Notes: a model not told the origin generated them from the sequence alone. Positions 48,443 to 57,113 are shown, numbered from the stretch's first letter. The stretch is DNA of 64,000 bases from an uncultured Prevotellaceae bacterium (GCA_902801375.1 CADCIB010000002.1:124001-188000), one strand, 5' to 3'. Numbers and translations: made by a program.

Positions 48443-50401
48443 ATGAAAAGAATATCATTGATAGCTATATGCCTGCTGGCGATGGTTCAGCAAAGCATGT
48501 CTCAGAAGTTCTTGGACATTTATCAGAATGGTAACATCGTCAGTTCTGTGGCGACAGCCGACATCGACAGTATGGTGGTCGGAGATAATGCCAACGCACG
48601 GTCCGTGGATTTCTATCATGGTGGAGAAGTGTTCCACCATACGATGGCAAACAGTATAGACAGTGTCAAGCTGTTCCGAGCCGAGGACGAGCCTTTAGTG
48701 TATTTAGGCATCGTGGGGTTCAACCAAGAGCTTTACGAGAAGCCTTTTGGTGTGTTGCAGAAAAGTTCGGCCAGCGATTTCAAGACGTTCGTCAGCAACC
48801 TGTCGAGAAAAGACGGTACGCTGCTCTACTATGGCGTAGATCATGCGATCGACATGCTCAGCTCGCAGGATTTTCCCACCAATTTCGCCAGTGTCAACCT
48901 GATTACATTCACCGACGGCCTCGACCAAGGTTCGCTCATGATGAACGGCAGCTATTCCACCGACGAGCAATACCTGAATGCCGTGAACCAGCGCATCAAG
49001 AACACCAAGGTGAAGGGCCTGCCGCTGACGGCCTACTCCTTGGGGCTTCGGGGCAGCGACGTGACCAACTACAATCTCTTCCAGAGCAACCTCAACAAGC
49101 TGGCCAGCTCTGCTGACAAGGCCTTTGAGGTGAGCAGCATGAGTGCCGTGCGCTCGAAACTGCAGGAGATTTCCGACCAGATCATCAGCATCAGCAACAA
49201 GCAGACCATCAGCATGCGCATTCCCGGACAAAGCAACGGCACGCTGATACGTTTTACCTTCGATGGGAATGCGGCGGCCAACAGTTCGCTGTATATTGAG
49301 GGAACATTCAACCTGTCCGACCGTTCGCTCCGCGATGTGTCGTATCACGGCATCAAGGCGGAGAGTGGTTCCTTCATACAGGGAAAGCAAGACGGCATCT
49401 TCGTGACCTATACATTCACGGGGTTGCAGCGAAAGGATGGCAACGGCTTGATTCCCACCTCCAACATCAAGCAATACTATAAATCGGCAACGGCCACATC
49501 CTGGCAGGTGAACTCGGAGTTCTCGCCCGAGAACAACACGCAGACAACTATCTCTCATGCGGGAACCGTCATTATGCTGGTGCTCGACTGCTCTAGTTCG
49601 TTGGGCACGCAGTTTAGCGATATGCAAAGCTATGCCAAAGACTTCATCGATCGGGTGGCTGAGAATGCAGCTACCCACATGGAGCGTCCCTTTGGAAACA
49701 GTATAGGAGGTGTTGGCGGCACTTATGTGGTCAACGGTGTGGAGTTCAGGATGGTGGCTGTAGAGGGCGGTACGTTCCAGATGGGTGCAACATCGGAGCA
49801 GCAGTCGCCTGATAGTGACGAGAAACCTGTACATCAGGTGACGCTCTCCTCGTTCAGCATTGGTGAGACGGAGGTGACGCAGGAACTTTGGGAAGCCGTG
49901 ATGGGTTCTAACCCTTCTTATTTCAAAGGTTCGCGACTTCCTGTGGAGTGTGTTTCCTGGAACGACTGCCAGACGTTCATCACGAAGTTGAACCAGCTGA
50001 CGGGGCAGACGTTCCGCCTGCCGACGGAGGCCGAGTGGGAGTATGCCGCCCGTGGCGGCAACCAAAGCAAAGGTTATCAATATTCGGGCAGCAACAATAT
50101 CGGCGAAGTTGCTTGGTATGACGGTAACAGTAGCTCAAAGACTCATGATGTTGCCTTGAAGGCACCTAATGAGCTGGGGCTGTGTGACATGAGCGGCAAC
50201 GTGTGGGAGTGGTGCCAAGACTGGTACGGTAGCTATAGCTCGTCGTCGCAGACCAACCCGCAGGGGCCTTCCTCGGGCTCTAACCGCGTGTACCGTGGGG
50301 GCAGCTGGAACAACCGCGCCTGGCTCTGCCGTGTCTCGAATCGGAGCTACAACTCGCCTTCGCTCACGAGCGGCCACCTCGGGTTCCGCCTTGCCCAATA
50401 G
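48443..50401 (+). CDS. Secreted VWA-like / formylglycine-generating-enzyme (C-type lectin fold) protein; probable DGR variable protein
   Basis: 652 aa with signal peptide (MKRISLIAICLLAMVQQSMSQ). Residues about 85-390 resemble a von Willebrand A region: LITFTDGLDQGS, and VIMLVLDCSSSLG with a DxSxS metal-site motif near 380. Residues about 428-652 are an FGE-sulfatase domain (FRMVAVEGGTFQMGA, VTQELWEAVMGSNPSYFKG, FRLPTEAEWEYAARGG, MSGNVWEWCQDWYG). The end, RVYRGGSWNN...CRVSNRS...LGFRLAQ, is the hallmark C-terminus of diversity-generating retroelement targets, in which the lectin-fold ligand site is varied. A retroelement role is inferred; the lectin-fold homology is clear. A true formylglycine-generating enzyme is unlikely because of the surface signal and VWA part. 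Confidence 0.85.
   Translation: MKRISLIAICLLAMVQQSMSQKFLDIYQNGNIVSSVATADIDSMVVGDNANARSVDFYHGGEVFHHTMANSIDSVKLFRAEDEPLVYLGIVGFNQELYEKPFGVLQKSSASDFKTFVSNLSRKDGTLLYYGVDHAIDMLSSQDFPTNFASVNLITFTDGLDQGSLMMNGSYSTDEQYLNAVNQRIKNTKVKGLPLTAYSLGLRGSDVTNYNLFQSNLNKLASSADKAFEVSSMSAVRSKLQEISDQIISISNKQTISMRIPGQSNGTLIRFTFDGNAAANSSLYIEGTFNLSDRSLRDVSYHGIKAESGSFIQGKQDGIFVTYTFTGLQRKDGNGLIPTSNIKQYYKSATATSWQVNSEFSPENNTQTTISHAGTVIMLVLDCSSSLGTQFSDMQSYAKDFIDRVAENAATHMERPFGNSIGGVGGTYVVNGVEFRMVAVEGGTFQMGATSEQQSPDSDEKPVHQVTLSSFSIGETEVTQELWEAVMGSNPSYFKGSRLPVECVSWNDCQTFITKLNQLTGQTFRLPTEAEWEYAARGGNQSKGYQYSGSNNIGEVAWYDGNSSSKTHDVALKAPNELGLCDMSGNVWEWCQDWYGSYSSSSQTNPQGPSSGSNRVYRGGSWNNRAWLCRVSNRSYNSPSLTSGHLGFRLAQ
50280..50398 (+). 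other. Candidate DGR variable region (VR) at the 3' end of the FGE-domain gene
   Basis: Encodes residues about 613-651. Compared with the usual template-encoded pattern (GGSWNN-N-A-NN-CRVSNR-NNNN-P...LGFRL), the positions that differ are those normally Asn or similar. Their codons here (CGC, TGG, CTC, AGC, TAC, TCG, ACG, GGC, CAC) all end in C or G, as expected if AAC/AAG template codons were varied at their adenines. No template copy is present in the window. Confidence 0.6.
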
Positions 50402-50441
50402 TTCCTTCCCTGCAAAAAGAAGAAAAAAGAACAACTCGGCT

Positions 50442-50510
50442 CCGTTTCATGATGTTAGCCCCAAAAAGGGCGGCCTCAAGCCGCCAAAAGGGGGCTGCAT
50501 CATGAGACGG
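50442..50510. repeat. Cruciform/hairpin just downstream of the variable gene
   Basis: Outer arms 50442-50462 and 50490-50510 are inverted copies with a few mismatches (CATGATG/CATCATG, AGCCCC/GGGGCT). An inner GC hairpin, GGCGGC (50469-50474) and GCCGCC (50480-50485) with a 5-nt loop, sits at the centre. The 41-bp distance from the stop codon resembles the structures downstream of VRs that assist retrohoming; it could also act as a weak terminator. Confidence 0.7.
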
Positions 50511-50532
50511 GCCGCCAAAGAAAACTACTAAT

Positions 50533-50682
50533 ATGCAGATTAAAATATTCACAGTTCCTCTGCAGGATGCTGAGCGAAGCGAGGCCGAGGCCAACAAGTT
50601 CCTGCTCATGATGGCGAATGTTGAGAAGTGGAAGAGCCAAGTAGTTACGTGCGAAAGGCTTTTTCCGCTTTTTTTTCTATGA
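50533..50682 (+). pseudogene. Truncated DGR accessory-like (HRDC family) reading frame
   Basis: A 49-codon frame starting MQIKIFTVPLQDAERSEAEANKF. The MxIKIFTxP start followed by E-x-x-x-N-K-F-L resembles from memory the N-terminus of HRDC-domain accessory proteins encoded in Bacteroidota DGR cassettes. After NKFL the sequence departs (VEKWKSQVV...) and stops at 50680-50682, without the HRDC domain; no reverse transcriptase frame follows. The remaining spacer to 50841 has no gene. Confidence 0.5.
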
Positions 50683-50841
50683 GGCGATTATCCCTTTGGA
50701 GTTCGCGCAGGTAAGAGATTATTCAAACTTTTGGCGGTTTGAGAGCAAAACACAACATTTATCAATTCTTGTTTTCCCGTCCTTCAGTGTCAATAAATAT
50801 TATAATTCCGTGAAGAATTTGCGTATATCAAAAATAGTTTG

Positions 50842-50849
50842 TAATTTTG
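50842..50849 (+). promoter_or_regulatory. Promoter -7 element of the endonuclease gene
   Basis: TAATTTTG, 83 bp before ATG 50933; no clear -33 element. Confidence 0.55.
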
Positions 50850-50932
50850 CAAGGCATATTGAGCGTGTTGCATGAACCGCTCACCCGATAACTAATAACC
50901 TATTAATGTCGCGCGTAAAACTATAATAAGGT

Positions 50933-52504
50933 ATGAAAAAAGTTTTAAGTTTCACCATGCTTCTGATGCTGGGCTGTTGTCTGGGCATTCAGGCTCAAGG
51001 GCCCAACGGTTCGAATGATTACTATGCAAATGCCAACGGCTACAAGGGTAGTGCGCTGAAGACGAAGCTCTGCAAAATCATCTATAAGAGTTCCAATCCG
51101 GGCTACGACGCCCTGCTGGAGATGTACCACAAGAGCGATAAGCGCCCCGACGGCTATTTGCGCGACTGGTATTCAGATACCACGCACTATGTCATCGGCG
51201 GGCCGGCTGAGAACCACTCTTACAACGCTGAGGGACAGAGCTACAATCGCGAGCATACCGTACCGCAGAGCTGGTTCTCGAAGCAGTCGCCCATGAAGAG
51301 CGACGGCCATCATGTGGTGCCTACCGATGGCTATGTGAACAACCGTCGCGGCAACTATCCCTTCGGAGAAGTGGATCCTAAAAGCATCACCTATCAGTCG
51401 GCCAACGGCTACAGCAAGCTGGGACGTTGCAAGACAGAAGGTTATACGGGTCAGGTGTTCGAACCTGCGAATAAGATCAAGGGCGACATCGCGAGAATCT
51501 ATTTCTATATGGCCACTTGCTATGAGAACCAGATCTCATCTTGGGCTAACAACGCTGAGGCCTCCAACGTGTTCGACGGCACGAAATATCCTGGTTTCAC
51601 CCAGTGGCAGCTGAAGATGCTCATGCGCTGGTCGAAGCAAGACCCTGTCGACTCCGTGGAGACCGCCCGCAACGATTCCGTCCGTTCACATCAGGGCAAC
51701 CGCAACCCCTTTGTCGACTATCCCGGACTGGAGGAGTATATCTGGGGCAGCAAGCAGGATGTGGCCTTCAACTATGAAAACTATGAAAGCGGCATAGAAC
51801 CTGATCCGACGCCCGATGATCCCGATGATCCCGATGATCCCGACGATCCAGATAATCCAGATAATCCAGATAATCCCGATGATCCCATTGTTGTCACAGG
51901 CGAAACGTTGTTCGTGGAGACCTTCGACGGTAGTACAGGTTCTGGCGGCAACGATGGTTTGTGGAGTGGGGGAGCCGGAAGCGGTCCCTTCGTGAGCGAC
52001 CATTCGGGTTGGGATGCTGCCTATATGGCAGGCGGCAACGACTGTGCCCGCTTTGGCTCTGGCAGTAAGAACGGCACGCTGACATCGCCCGAAATCAGCA
52101 TCGACGGCGACTATGTGCTGACCTTCAAGGTGGCTCCCTGGAACACAGAAACCTGCTCCATGACCATCAGCACCAACAATCCCAGCGCCATCACGATTGC
52201 CGACACCAGCTTCGGACCGATGCAGACGCAACGGTGGAATGTCTATCAGACAACGTTGAGCGGTAAGGGCAAGTTCTCGCTCATCTTCACCCCCTCGCAG
52301 AAGCGTTTCTTCATGGACGAGGTGCTCATCACGAAGATGGAAGAAGCTGAGCCTACCGCCGTGAGGACTCCCACTACCAAAAGACAGCAGGCATCGACGG
52401 CGTATGCCATAGATGGAAGGCAGATTGGAAAGGGAAAGCAGGCGCGGGGCAGTCGGTCGCGCAGCACTTATATTGTGAATGGTAAAAAGTATATGTCGAA
52501 ATAA
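50933..52504 (+). CDS. Secreted endonuclease I family nuclease with C-terminal sorting tail
   Basis: 523 aa with signal peptide (MKKVLSFTMLLMLGCCLGIQA). The N-terminal half (about 25-275) is an endonuclease I (EndA/NucM) domain: YNREHTVPQSWF (catalytic His region) and SDGHHVVPTDGYVNNRRGNYPFGEV. A Pro-Asp repeat linker (about residues 295-318, DDPDDPDNPDNP) leads to a beta-sandwich domain (about 325-470) and a tail TAYAIDGRQIGKG...STYIVNGKK of the sorting type. Degrades extracellular DNA or RNA for nutrition or biofilm turnover. Followed by a ypfJ-like gene. Confidence 0.92.
   Translation: MKKVLSFTMLLMLGCCLGIQAQGPNGSNDYYANANGYKGSALKTKLCKIIYKSSNPGYDALLEMYHKSDKRPDGYLRDWYSDTTHYVIGGPAENHSYNAEGQSYNREHTVPQSWFSKQSPMKSDGHHVVPTDGYVNNRRGNYPFGEVDPKSITYQSANGYSKLGRCKTEGYTGQVFEPANKIKGDIARIYFYMATCYENQISSWANNAEASNVFDGTKYPGFTQWQLKMLMRWSKQDPVDSVETARNDSVRSHQGNRNPFVDYPGLEEYIWGSKQDVAFNYENYESGIEPDPTPDDPDDPDDPDDPDNPDNPDNPDDPIVVTGETLFVETFDGSTGSGGNDGLWSGGAGSGPFVSDHSGWDAAYMAGGNDCARFGSGSKNGTLTSPEISIDGDYVLTFKVAPWNTETCSMTISTNNPSAITIADTSFGPMQTQRWNVYQTTLSGKGKFSLIFTPSQKRFFMDEVLITKMEEAEPTAVRTPTTKRQQASTAYAIDGRQIGKGKQARGSRSRSTYIVNGKKYMSK
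51815..51886. repeat. Eight 9-bp tandem repeats encoding an Asp-Pro-rich linker
   Basis: Units of GATGATCCC drifting to GATAATCCA and back; in frame, giving D-D-P / D-N-P. Copy-number change would lengthen the linker without a frameshift. Confidence 0.85.
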
Positions 52505-52532
52505 TTATCAATCAACAAAAGAATAAAGCTTT

Positions 52533-53399
52533 ATGAAATTAGACGGAAGAAGAGAAAGTAGCAATGTGGACGACCGCCGGAGAATGAGCGGAGGCACAGT
52601 GGCCGGTCTGGGTATCGGTGGTATTGTGATGATTGCCATCATTACATTCCTCTCTGGAGGTAATATCGGTGACGTTGTGAACAACGTGGGTCAGCAGATG
52701 GCCCAGGGACAAGTGGTTGAACAAAGCGACCGCGAGTTCACCAAGGAAGAAGAAGAGTTGGCAAAGTTCTCACGTCAGATCCTTGCCTCCACAGAAGATG
52801 TCTGGACGAAGGTGTTCCAGAAGATGGGCCGCGAGTATCAGCCGCCGAAGATGGTGCTCTACACGGGTGCCGTGCAGACTGCCTGCGGACAGGGCAACGC
52901 TCAGGTGGGACCATTCTATTGCTCGGGCGACCAGTGTCTGTATATCGACCTGTCGTTCTTCACCACGATGAAGAAATCGTTGGGGGCTGACGGCGACTTC
53001 GCCTACGCCTACGTGATTGCCCACGAGGTGGGCCACCATGTGGAATACCTTTTAGGATCGCTCGGCAAAGCCCATCAGCAGATGAGCCGTTCCAACAAGG
53101 TGACAGCCAACAAGATTAGTGTGCGCCTGGAACTGCTGGCCGACTTCTATGCCGGCGTCTGGGGACACTACGAGAACGCTATGTTCGGCTCGCTCGAAGA
53201 CGGCGACCTGGAGGAAGCCATCCGCTGCGCTCAAGTCATCGGCGACAATTACCTGCAGGAGAAGGCTCAGGGCTACAGCCAGCCTGAGTCGTTCACTCAC
53301 GGTACGTCGAAGCAGCGTATGAAGTGGCTGAAGCTCGGTCTTGACACGGGTGACATGAGTCGTGGCAACACCTTTGAGCTTAGCGACGATCAACTGTAG
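52533..53399 (+). CDS. ypfJ: YpfJ-like neutral zinc metallopeptidase
   Basis: 288 aa. N-terminal DGRRESSNVDDRR, then one membrane segment (about 21-42; GTVAGLGIGGIVMIAIITFLSGG), a periplasmic domain with AYVIAHEVGHHVEYLLG (zinc HEVGHH) and RLELLADFYAGVW supplying further ligands. Matches the widespread YpfJ/zinc_metallopep family of unknown substrate. Ends 2 bp before the nuclease-helicase start codon, so they are co-translated. Confidence 0.93.
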   Translation: MKLDGRRESSNVDDRRRMSGGTVAGLGIGGIVMIAIITFLSGGNIGDVVNNVGQQMAQGQVVEQSDREFTKEEEELAKFSRQILASTEDVWTKVFQKMGREYQPPKMVLYTGAVQTACGQGNAQVGPFYCSGDQCLYIDLSFFTTMKKSLGADGDFAYAYVIAHEVGHHVEYLLGSLGKAHQQMSRSNKVTANKISVRLELLADFYAGVWGHYENAMFGSLEDGDLEEAIRCAQVIGDNYLQEKAQGYSQPESFTHGTSKQRMKWLKLGLDTGDMSRGNTFELSDDQL

Positions 53400-53401
53400 A
53401 G

Positions 53402-56400
53402 ATGGAGGAAACCATCGTCTACGAACCCGATACGGCGGAAAGCCTTTTCGAGGAACTGCATGAGTCGTCAAAGCTCGTGCCTGATTTCCGGCAGGCTTAT
53501 TCCGCTCTGCGCCAACTGTTTCTCAGGGTTCTCAATCAGCACACCCAAATTCCGGGAATCCGATTTGGCGGGGCCTTTGCCAAAACAGACTATCTGTTGA
53601 AAGAGCATCAGGCTCCCGCTTCTTTGCGTCGTGACATCCACGATGCGCGGGTGAGGTTCAGAAAGCTTGGAGGCGAAGACAGCCGCATGCTTGCCGACAA
53701 TTATTGGTACGACTTTAAGGCCGTCTGCCAGTTTGTGGCTTGTGTGCTTCACGTTTCCGTTCCCACCGTCTTAGAGTCGCGTTTCCCACAGCATCGCACC
53801 GTACGGAGCAATCGGCTCACGGCGGTTTGCCTTCGGGTGATTGTCGAACGCTGGGACGACACCTATCTCTATGCCGTAGCCGACGAAGCCGGTATAAGCG
53901 AGATGAAGATTCATTATGGCGGACCGACCGAAGAAAATGTCTACAAAACGTGGGATTGGACCTATCTTAGAAACATCCTGACGCCTCGCAGCCAGCTTAA
54001 TCTGGTGTTCCCGCGCGAGAAAGACGGTGTGATCTATCCCGAACTAATTATCTTCGAACCCGATTATTTGGTCGACATTTCGGCCGTCGCTGCTTGTTTC
54101 GAGCAGTATTCCGACTCCCCGCTGAATCATCTTCTCAACAAACTCAAGCCTGCCGCCAACACTTCTGCGACGCTTCTTGGTCTTCTGGCTGGACAGTTTC
54201 TCGATGAGACATTGTCGCTCTATCCCGACGACCGACCCTATGCTGAGAGCGTGCAGACGTTTTACAAAGAGCATGCCTTGAGCCTGCTGACTGCTGATAT
54301 AGCTTCCGACTTCCACCAATCGGCAAAAAACCAGAAGCTGAACATCCAGCATATCGTGAGGGAGGTGCTGCCAGAAGTGTTCAAGAATGACGGCATACGG
54401 CGGTTCGACACTTCGGAAATTGTCCTCGAACCATCGTTCTTCTCAGAGATGCTCGGTCTGCAAGGACGTATGGACTTCCTGCAGCGCGACCAGAAAATCG
54501 TGATCGAGCAGAAGTCGGGAAAGGCCGCTTTCCCTGAGAGAATCCCTCCACTTCCACTGTTGAAGCATCAGGTGCAGCTCATGCTCTATACGCTGCTCTT
54601 GAGGTATAACTATCGCGAAACTTATGAGAAGAATGGGCGCAACCTGCATAGCCTGCTGCTCTACTCGAAATATGCGGAAGGGCTTGTGGCGCCCGGCTAT
54701 GCACCCGACTTGGTGTTTAGCGCCATCCGAACGCGCAACCAACTCGTTGCCCAAGAGTTTGGCTTTACGCGCGGCGGAATCGGAATCTTGGAAACGCTGA
54801 CCGCCGACAGCATGAACACACATCATGTGACTGGCCCTTTGTGGGAGCGCTTTCAGAAACCGCAGATTGAGAGCCTGCTCAGCCCCATCAGATGCGCTAC
54901 GCCTTTGGAACGCTCCTATTATTTCCGCTTCCTGACGTTCCTCGAAACAGAGCATCTGTTGTCGAAGGTGGGAAACCAGACGAAAGAGAATTCCGGCTTT
55001 GCCGACAAGTGGAACAGTACGCTGGAGGATAAGTTGCAAGCGGGAAATATCTATCACGACTTGGATTTGTTGAGCCCGACGGAGTCCGAGCAGGGTAGGG
55101 TGGAGCAGTTGGTGTTGGGCTATGCCTCGCACGCCGCAACCGACGACTCAGCGGAAGACCTTCTTCCCGTCACCAATTTCCGCAAGGGCGATATCGTCAT
55201 CTGCTATCCCTACGCTGAAGGTGAAGAGCCCGATGCACGACGGACAATGGTCTATCGTGCCACCATCGAGCGTTTGGAAACTCATCGCCTCGTGCTCCAT
55301 CTCAGGGCAGCGCAGACCAATGTCGGAGTGTTCAATACACGTATCAAAGCCGATGAATCCAGCAACGACCGCCGCCCGCGAATGAAATGGGCAGTAGAGC
55401 ACGATTTCTTCGACTCTTCCTACAGCTCTCTCTACCGCGCTATGCACGCCTTCCTCTCTGCCCCGCAAGAGCGAAAAGACCTCTTGCTGTTGCAAAGGGA
55501 ACCGAAGTGTGACACGCGGCTTGAACTAAAGGGACATTACGACAGTTTCGATGAACTCGCGCTGAAGGCCAAGCAGGCGCAAGATCTCTTTCTCATCATC
55601 GGTCCACCGGGAACAGGCAAGACCTCCTACGGACTGATGAACGTCTTGAAGGAAGAGCTCTTGACGTCGCAATCATCGGTACTCCTGCTATCGTTCACCA
55701 ATCGTGCTGTCGATGAGATATGTAGTAAACTGACCGAGAGCGACATCTCTTTTATCCGTATCGGGAGCCCTTTTTCCTGCGATGAGGCCTATCGCCCGTC
55801 GCTCCTGGAGAACAAGTCGGCAGATTGCAAGTCGGTGGGCGAACTGCGCCGACTGATTCTCGACACGCGGGTGTTCGTGGGTACCACTACGGCCTTCTAT
55901 GCCCATCTTGATATTTTCCGTCTGAAGCAGTTCAGTCTGGCCATCGTCGATGAGGCTTCGCAAATCCTGGAGCCTTACCTGATTGGTCTGTTCTCAGCCA
56001 CCACACCGATTGGTGGAGGTAAGAGCGATGTGGCCATCCGAAAGTTTGTCCTCATTGGCGACCACAAGCAGTTGCCCGCCGTTGTGCAACAGACGGTAGA
56101 AGAGTCGCGTGTGGACGATCCCCAGCTCAACGCCATCCATCTGACCGACTGCCGCAACTCCCTATTCGAACGGTTGCTCCGACAGTATCGCGACAAATCT
56201 GAAGTCGTCTACATGCTCACCAGTCAGGGGCGCATGCATCCCGATGTGGCGGCATTTCCCAACCAGGCTTTCTATCGTGGCTTGCTGAAGATTGTGCCGA
56301 TGCCCCATCAGCAAGAGCAACAAGCTGCATTCCCCCGTTTTGCTTTTGTGGAAGTGCGACCTACGGCGCGTGTTATGCTGAGTGCGAGCCGTGAGAACAG

Positions 56401-56878
56401 CGATGAGGCACAGGCTATTGCCTCTGTCGCAATGGAAATCTACAGGCAGACCAGCCAATCCTTCTCACCCGAGCAGACACTAGGCATCATCGTGCCTTAC
56501 CGCAACCAGATAGCAGAAATCAGAAAAGCCATCGCCCTGCTCTCGCCACAAGCCTCTCAACCCTCACCTCTAAGTTCCGTCACCATCGACACGGTGGAGC
56601 GCTTTCAGGGCAGCCAGCGCGACTATATCTTCTACGGCTTCACCGTCTCGCGGCCCCATCAGCTTCAGTTTCTTGCCGCCAACACCTTCATGGAAGACGG
56701 CCAACTGATAGACCGCAAGCTCAACGTAGCCCTCACACGTGCCCGTAAGCATCTTTTCGTCTTCGGCAATCCCGACGTCCTCAACCGCAATCCTGTTTTC
56801 CGGCAGCTCATTGGTTTTGCGAAAAGCCACAATTGCTACTTCACGTCGGTGCAGGAGTTGCTTCACCCTGAAAGCTGA
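53402..56878 (+). CDS. Dna2-like fused PD-(D/E)XK nuclease and superfamily 1 helicase
   Basis: 1158 aa. Residues about 320-420 hold a RecB/Cas4-type nuclease core: GRMDFL with D358 and VIEQKSGK (E-x-K) 12 residues later. The helicase follows: LFLIIGPPGTGKTSYG (Walker A at 734-742), LLLSFTNRAVDEI, DEAS (850-853), IGDHKQLPAVVQQT, SQGRMHPDVAAFPN, TVERFQGSQRDYIFYGF and NVALTRARKHLFVFG. This is the Dna2/NAM7 arrangement. Likely trims single-stranded or flap DNA; a role in repair or in defence cannot be separated from sequence. No partner defence gene lies beside it. PSPLSS at about residue 1055 is low complexity. Confidence 0.9.
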   Translation: MEETIVYEPDTAESLFEELHESSKLVPDFRQAYSALRQLFLRVLNQHTQIPGIRFGGAFAKTDYLLKEHQAPASLRRDIHDARVRFRKLGGEDSRMLADNYWYDFKAVCQFVACVLHVSVPTVLESRFPQHRTVRSNRLTAVCLRVIVERWDDTYLYAVADEAGISEMKIHYGGPTEENVYKTWDWTYLRNILTPRSQLNLVFPREKDGVIYPELIIFEPDYLVDISAVAACFEQYSDSPLNHLLNKLKPAANTSATLLGLLAGQFLDETLSLYPDDRPYAESVQTFYKEHALSLLTADIASDFHQSAKNQKLNIQHIVREVLPEVFKNDGIRRFDTSEIVLEPSFFSEMLGLQGRMDFLQRDQKIVIEQKSGKAAFPERIPPLPLLKHQVQLMLYTLLLRYNYRETYEKNGRNLHSLLLYSKYAEGLVAPGYAPDLVFSAIRTRNQLVAQEFGFTRGGIGILETLTADSMNTHHVTGPLWERFQKPQIESLLSPIRCATPLERSYYFRFLTFLETEHLLSKVGNQTKENSGFADKWNSTLEDKLQAGNIYHDLDLLSPTESEQGRVEQLVLGYASHAATDDSAEDLLPVTNFRKGDIVICYPYAEGEEPDARRTMVYRATIERLETHRLVLHLRAAQTNVGVFNTRIKADESSNDRRPRMKWAVEHDFFDSSYSSLYRAMHAFLSAPQERKDLLLLQREPKCDTRLELKGHYDSFDELALKAKQAQDLFLIIGPPGTGKTSYGLMNVLKEELLTSQSSVLLLSFTNRAVDEICSKLTESDISFIRIGSPFSCDEAYRPSLLENKSADCKSVGELRRLILDTRVFVGTTTAFYAHLDIFRLKQFSLAIVDEASQILEPYLIGLFSATTPIGGGKSDVAIRKFVLIGDHKQLPAVVQQTVEESRVDDPQLNAIHLTDCRNSLFERLLRQYRDKSEVVYMLTSQGRMHPDVAAFPNQAFYRGLLKIVPMPHQQEQQAAFPRFAFVEVRPTARVMLSASRENSDEAQAIASVAMEIYRQTSQSFSPEQTLGIIVPYRNQIAEIRKAIALLSPQASQPSPLSSVTIDTVERFQGSQRDYIFYGFTVSRPHQLQFLAANTFMEDGQLIDRKLNVALTRARKHLFVFGNPDVLNRNPVFRQLIGFAKSHNCYFTSVQELLHPES

Positions 56879-56911
56879 CTTAGAACAAACCGAAAGAGAT
56901 TAGGGAACGCA

Positions 56912-57021
56912 TCGTTTTCTGACTTAGAAAATGTCGTTTTCTGACTTGGAAAACATCGTTTTCTGACTTGGAAAACATCGTTTTCTGACTTGGAAAATAT
57001 CGTTTTCTGCCTTGGAAAGCA
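56912..57021. repeat. Five exact-length 22-bp tandem repeats, each able to form a hairpin
   Basis: Units start at 56912, 56934, 56956, 56978 and 57000. Each unit holds GTTTTC and GAAAAC (or one-base variants) around a 7-base loop TGACTTG, so the array could form a row of small hairpins. Units diverge at single positions at the ends. No spacers, so not a CRISPR. It lies between the helicase and the divergent-promoter region of the next gene. Confidence 0.9.
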
Positions 57022-57100
57022 TCATTTGCTATCTCTATTGGAAGTTGTTAAAGTATCCTAAAGAGTGGAGCAATATGCGGTAAAATAGCGTGTTTCTTAG

Positions 57101-57108
57101 TAATTTTG
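57101..57108 (+). promoter_or_regulatory. Promoter -7 element of the membrane AraC gene
   Basis: TAATTTTG only 5 bp before ATG 57114, so the transcript would be leaderless or nearly so. Confidence 0.55.
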
Positions 57109-57113
57109 CACTT

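Noticed and set aside
50402-50932. Template repeat or reverse transcriptase for the candidate DGR
   Set aside because: I looked for an adenine-rich copy of the variable region and an RT frame here and found neither.
53402-56878. Calling the nuclease-helicase a phage-defence gene
   Set aside because: No adjacent defence genes, integrase or anomalous base composition seen; the same fold serves DNA repair.
56912-57021. CRISPR array
   Set aside because: Units are contiguous with no spacers and no cas genes nearby; it is a simple tandem repeat.
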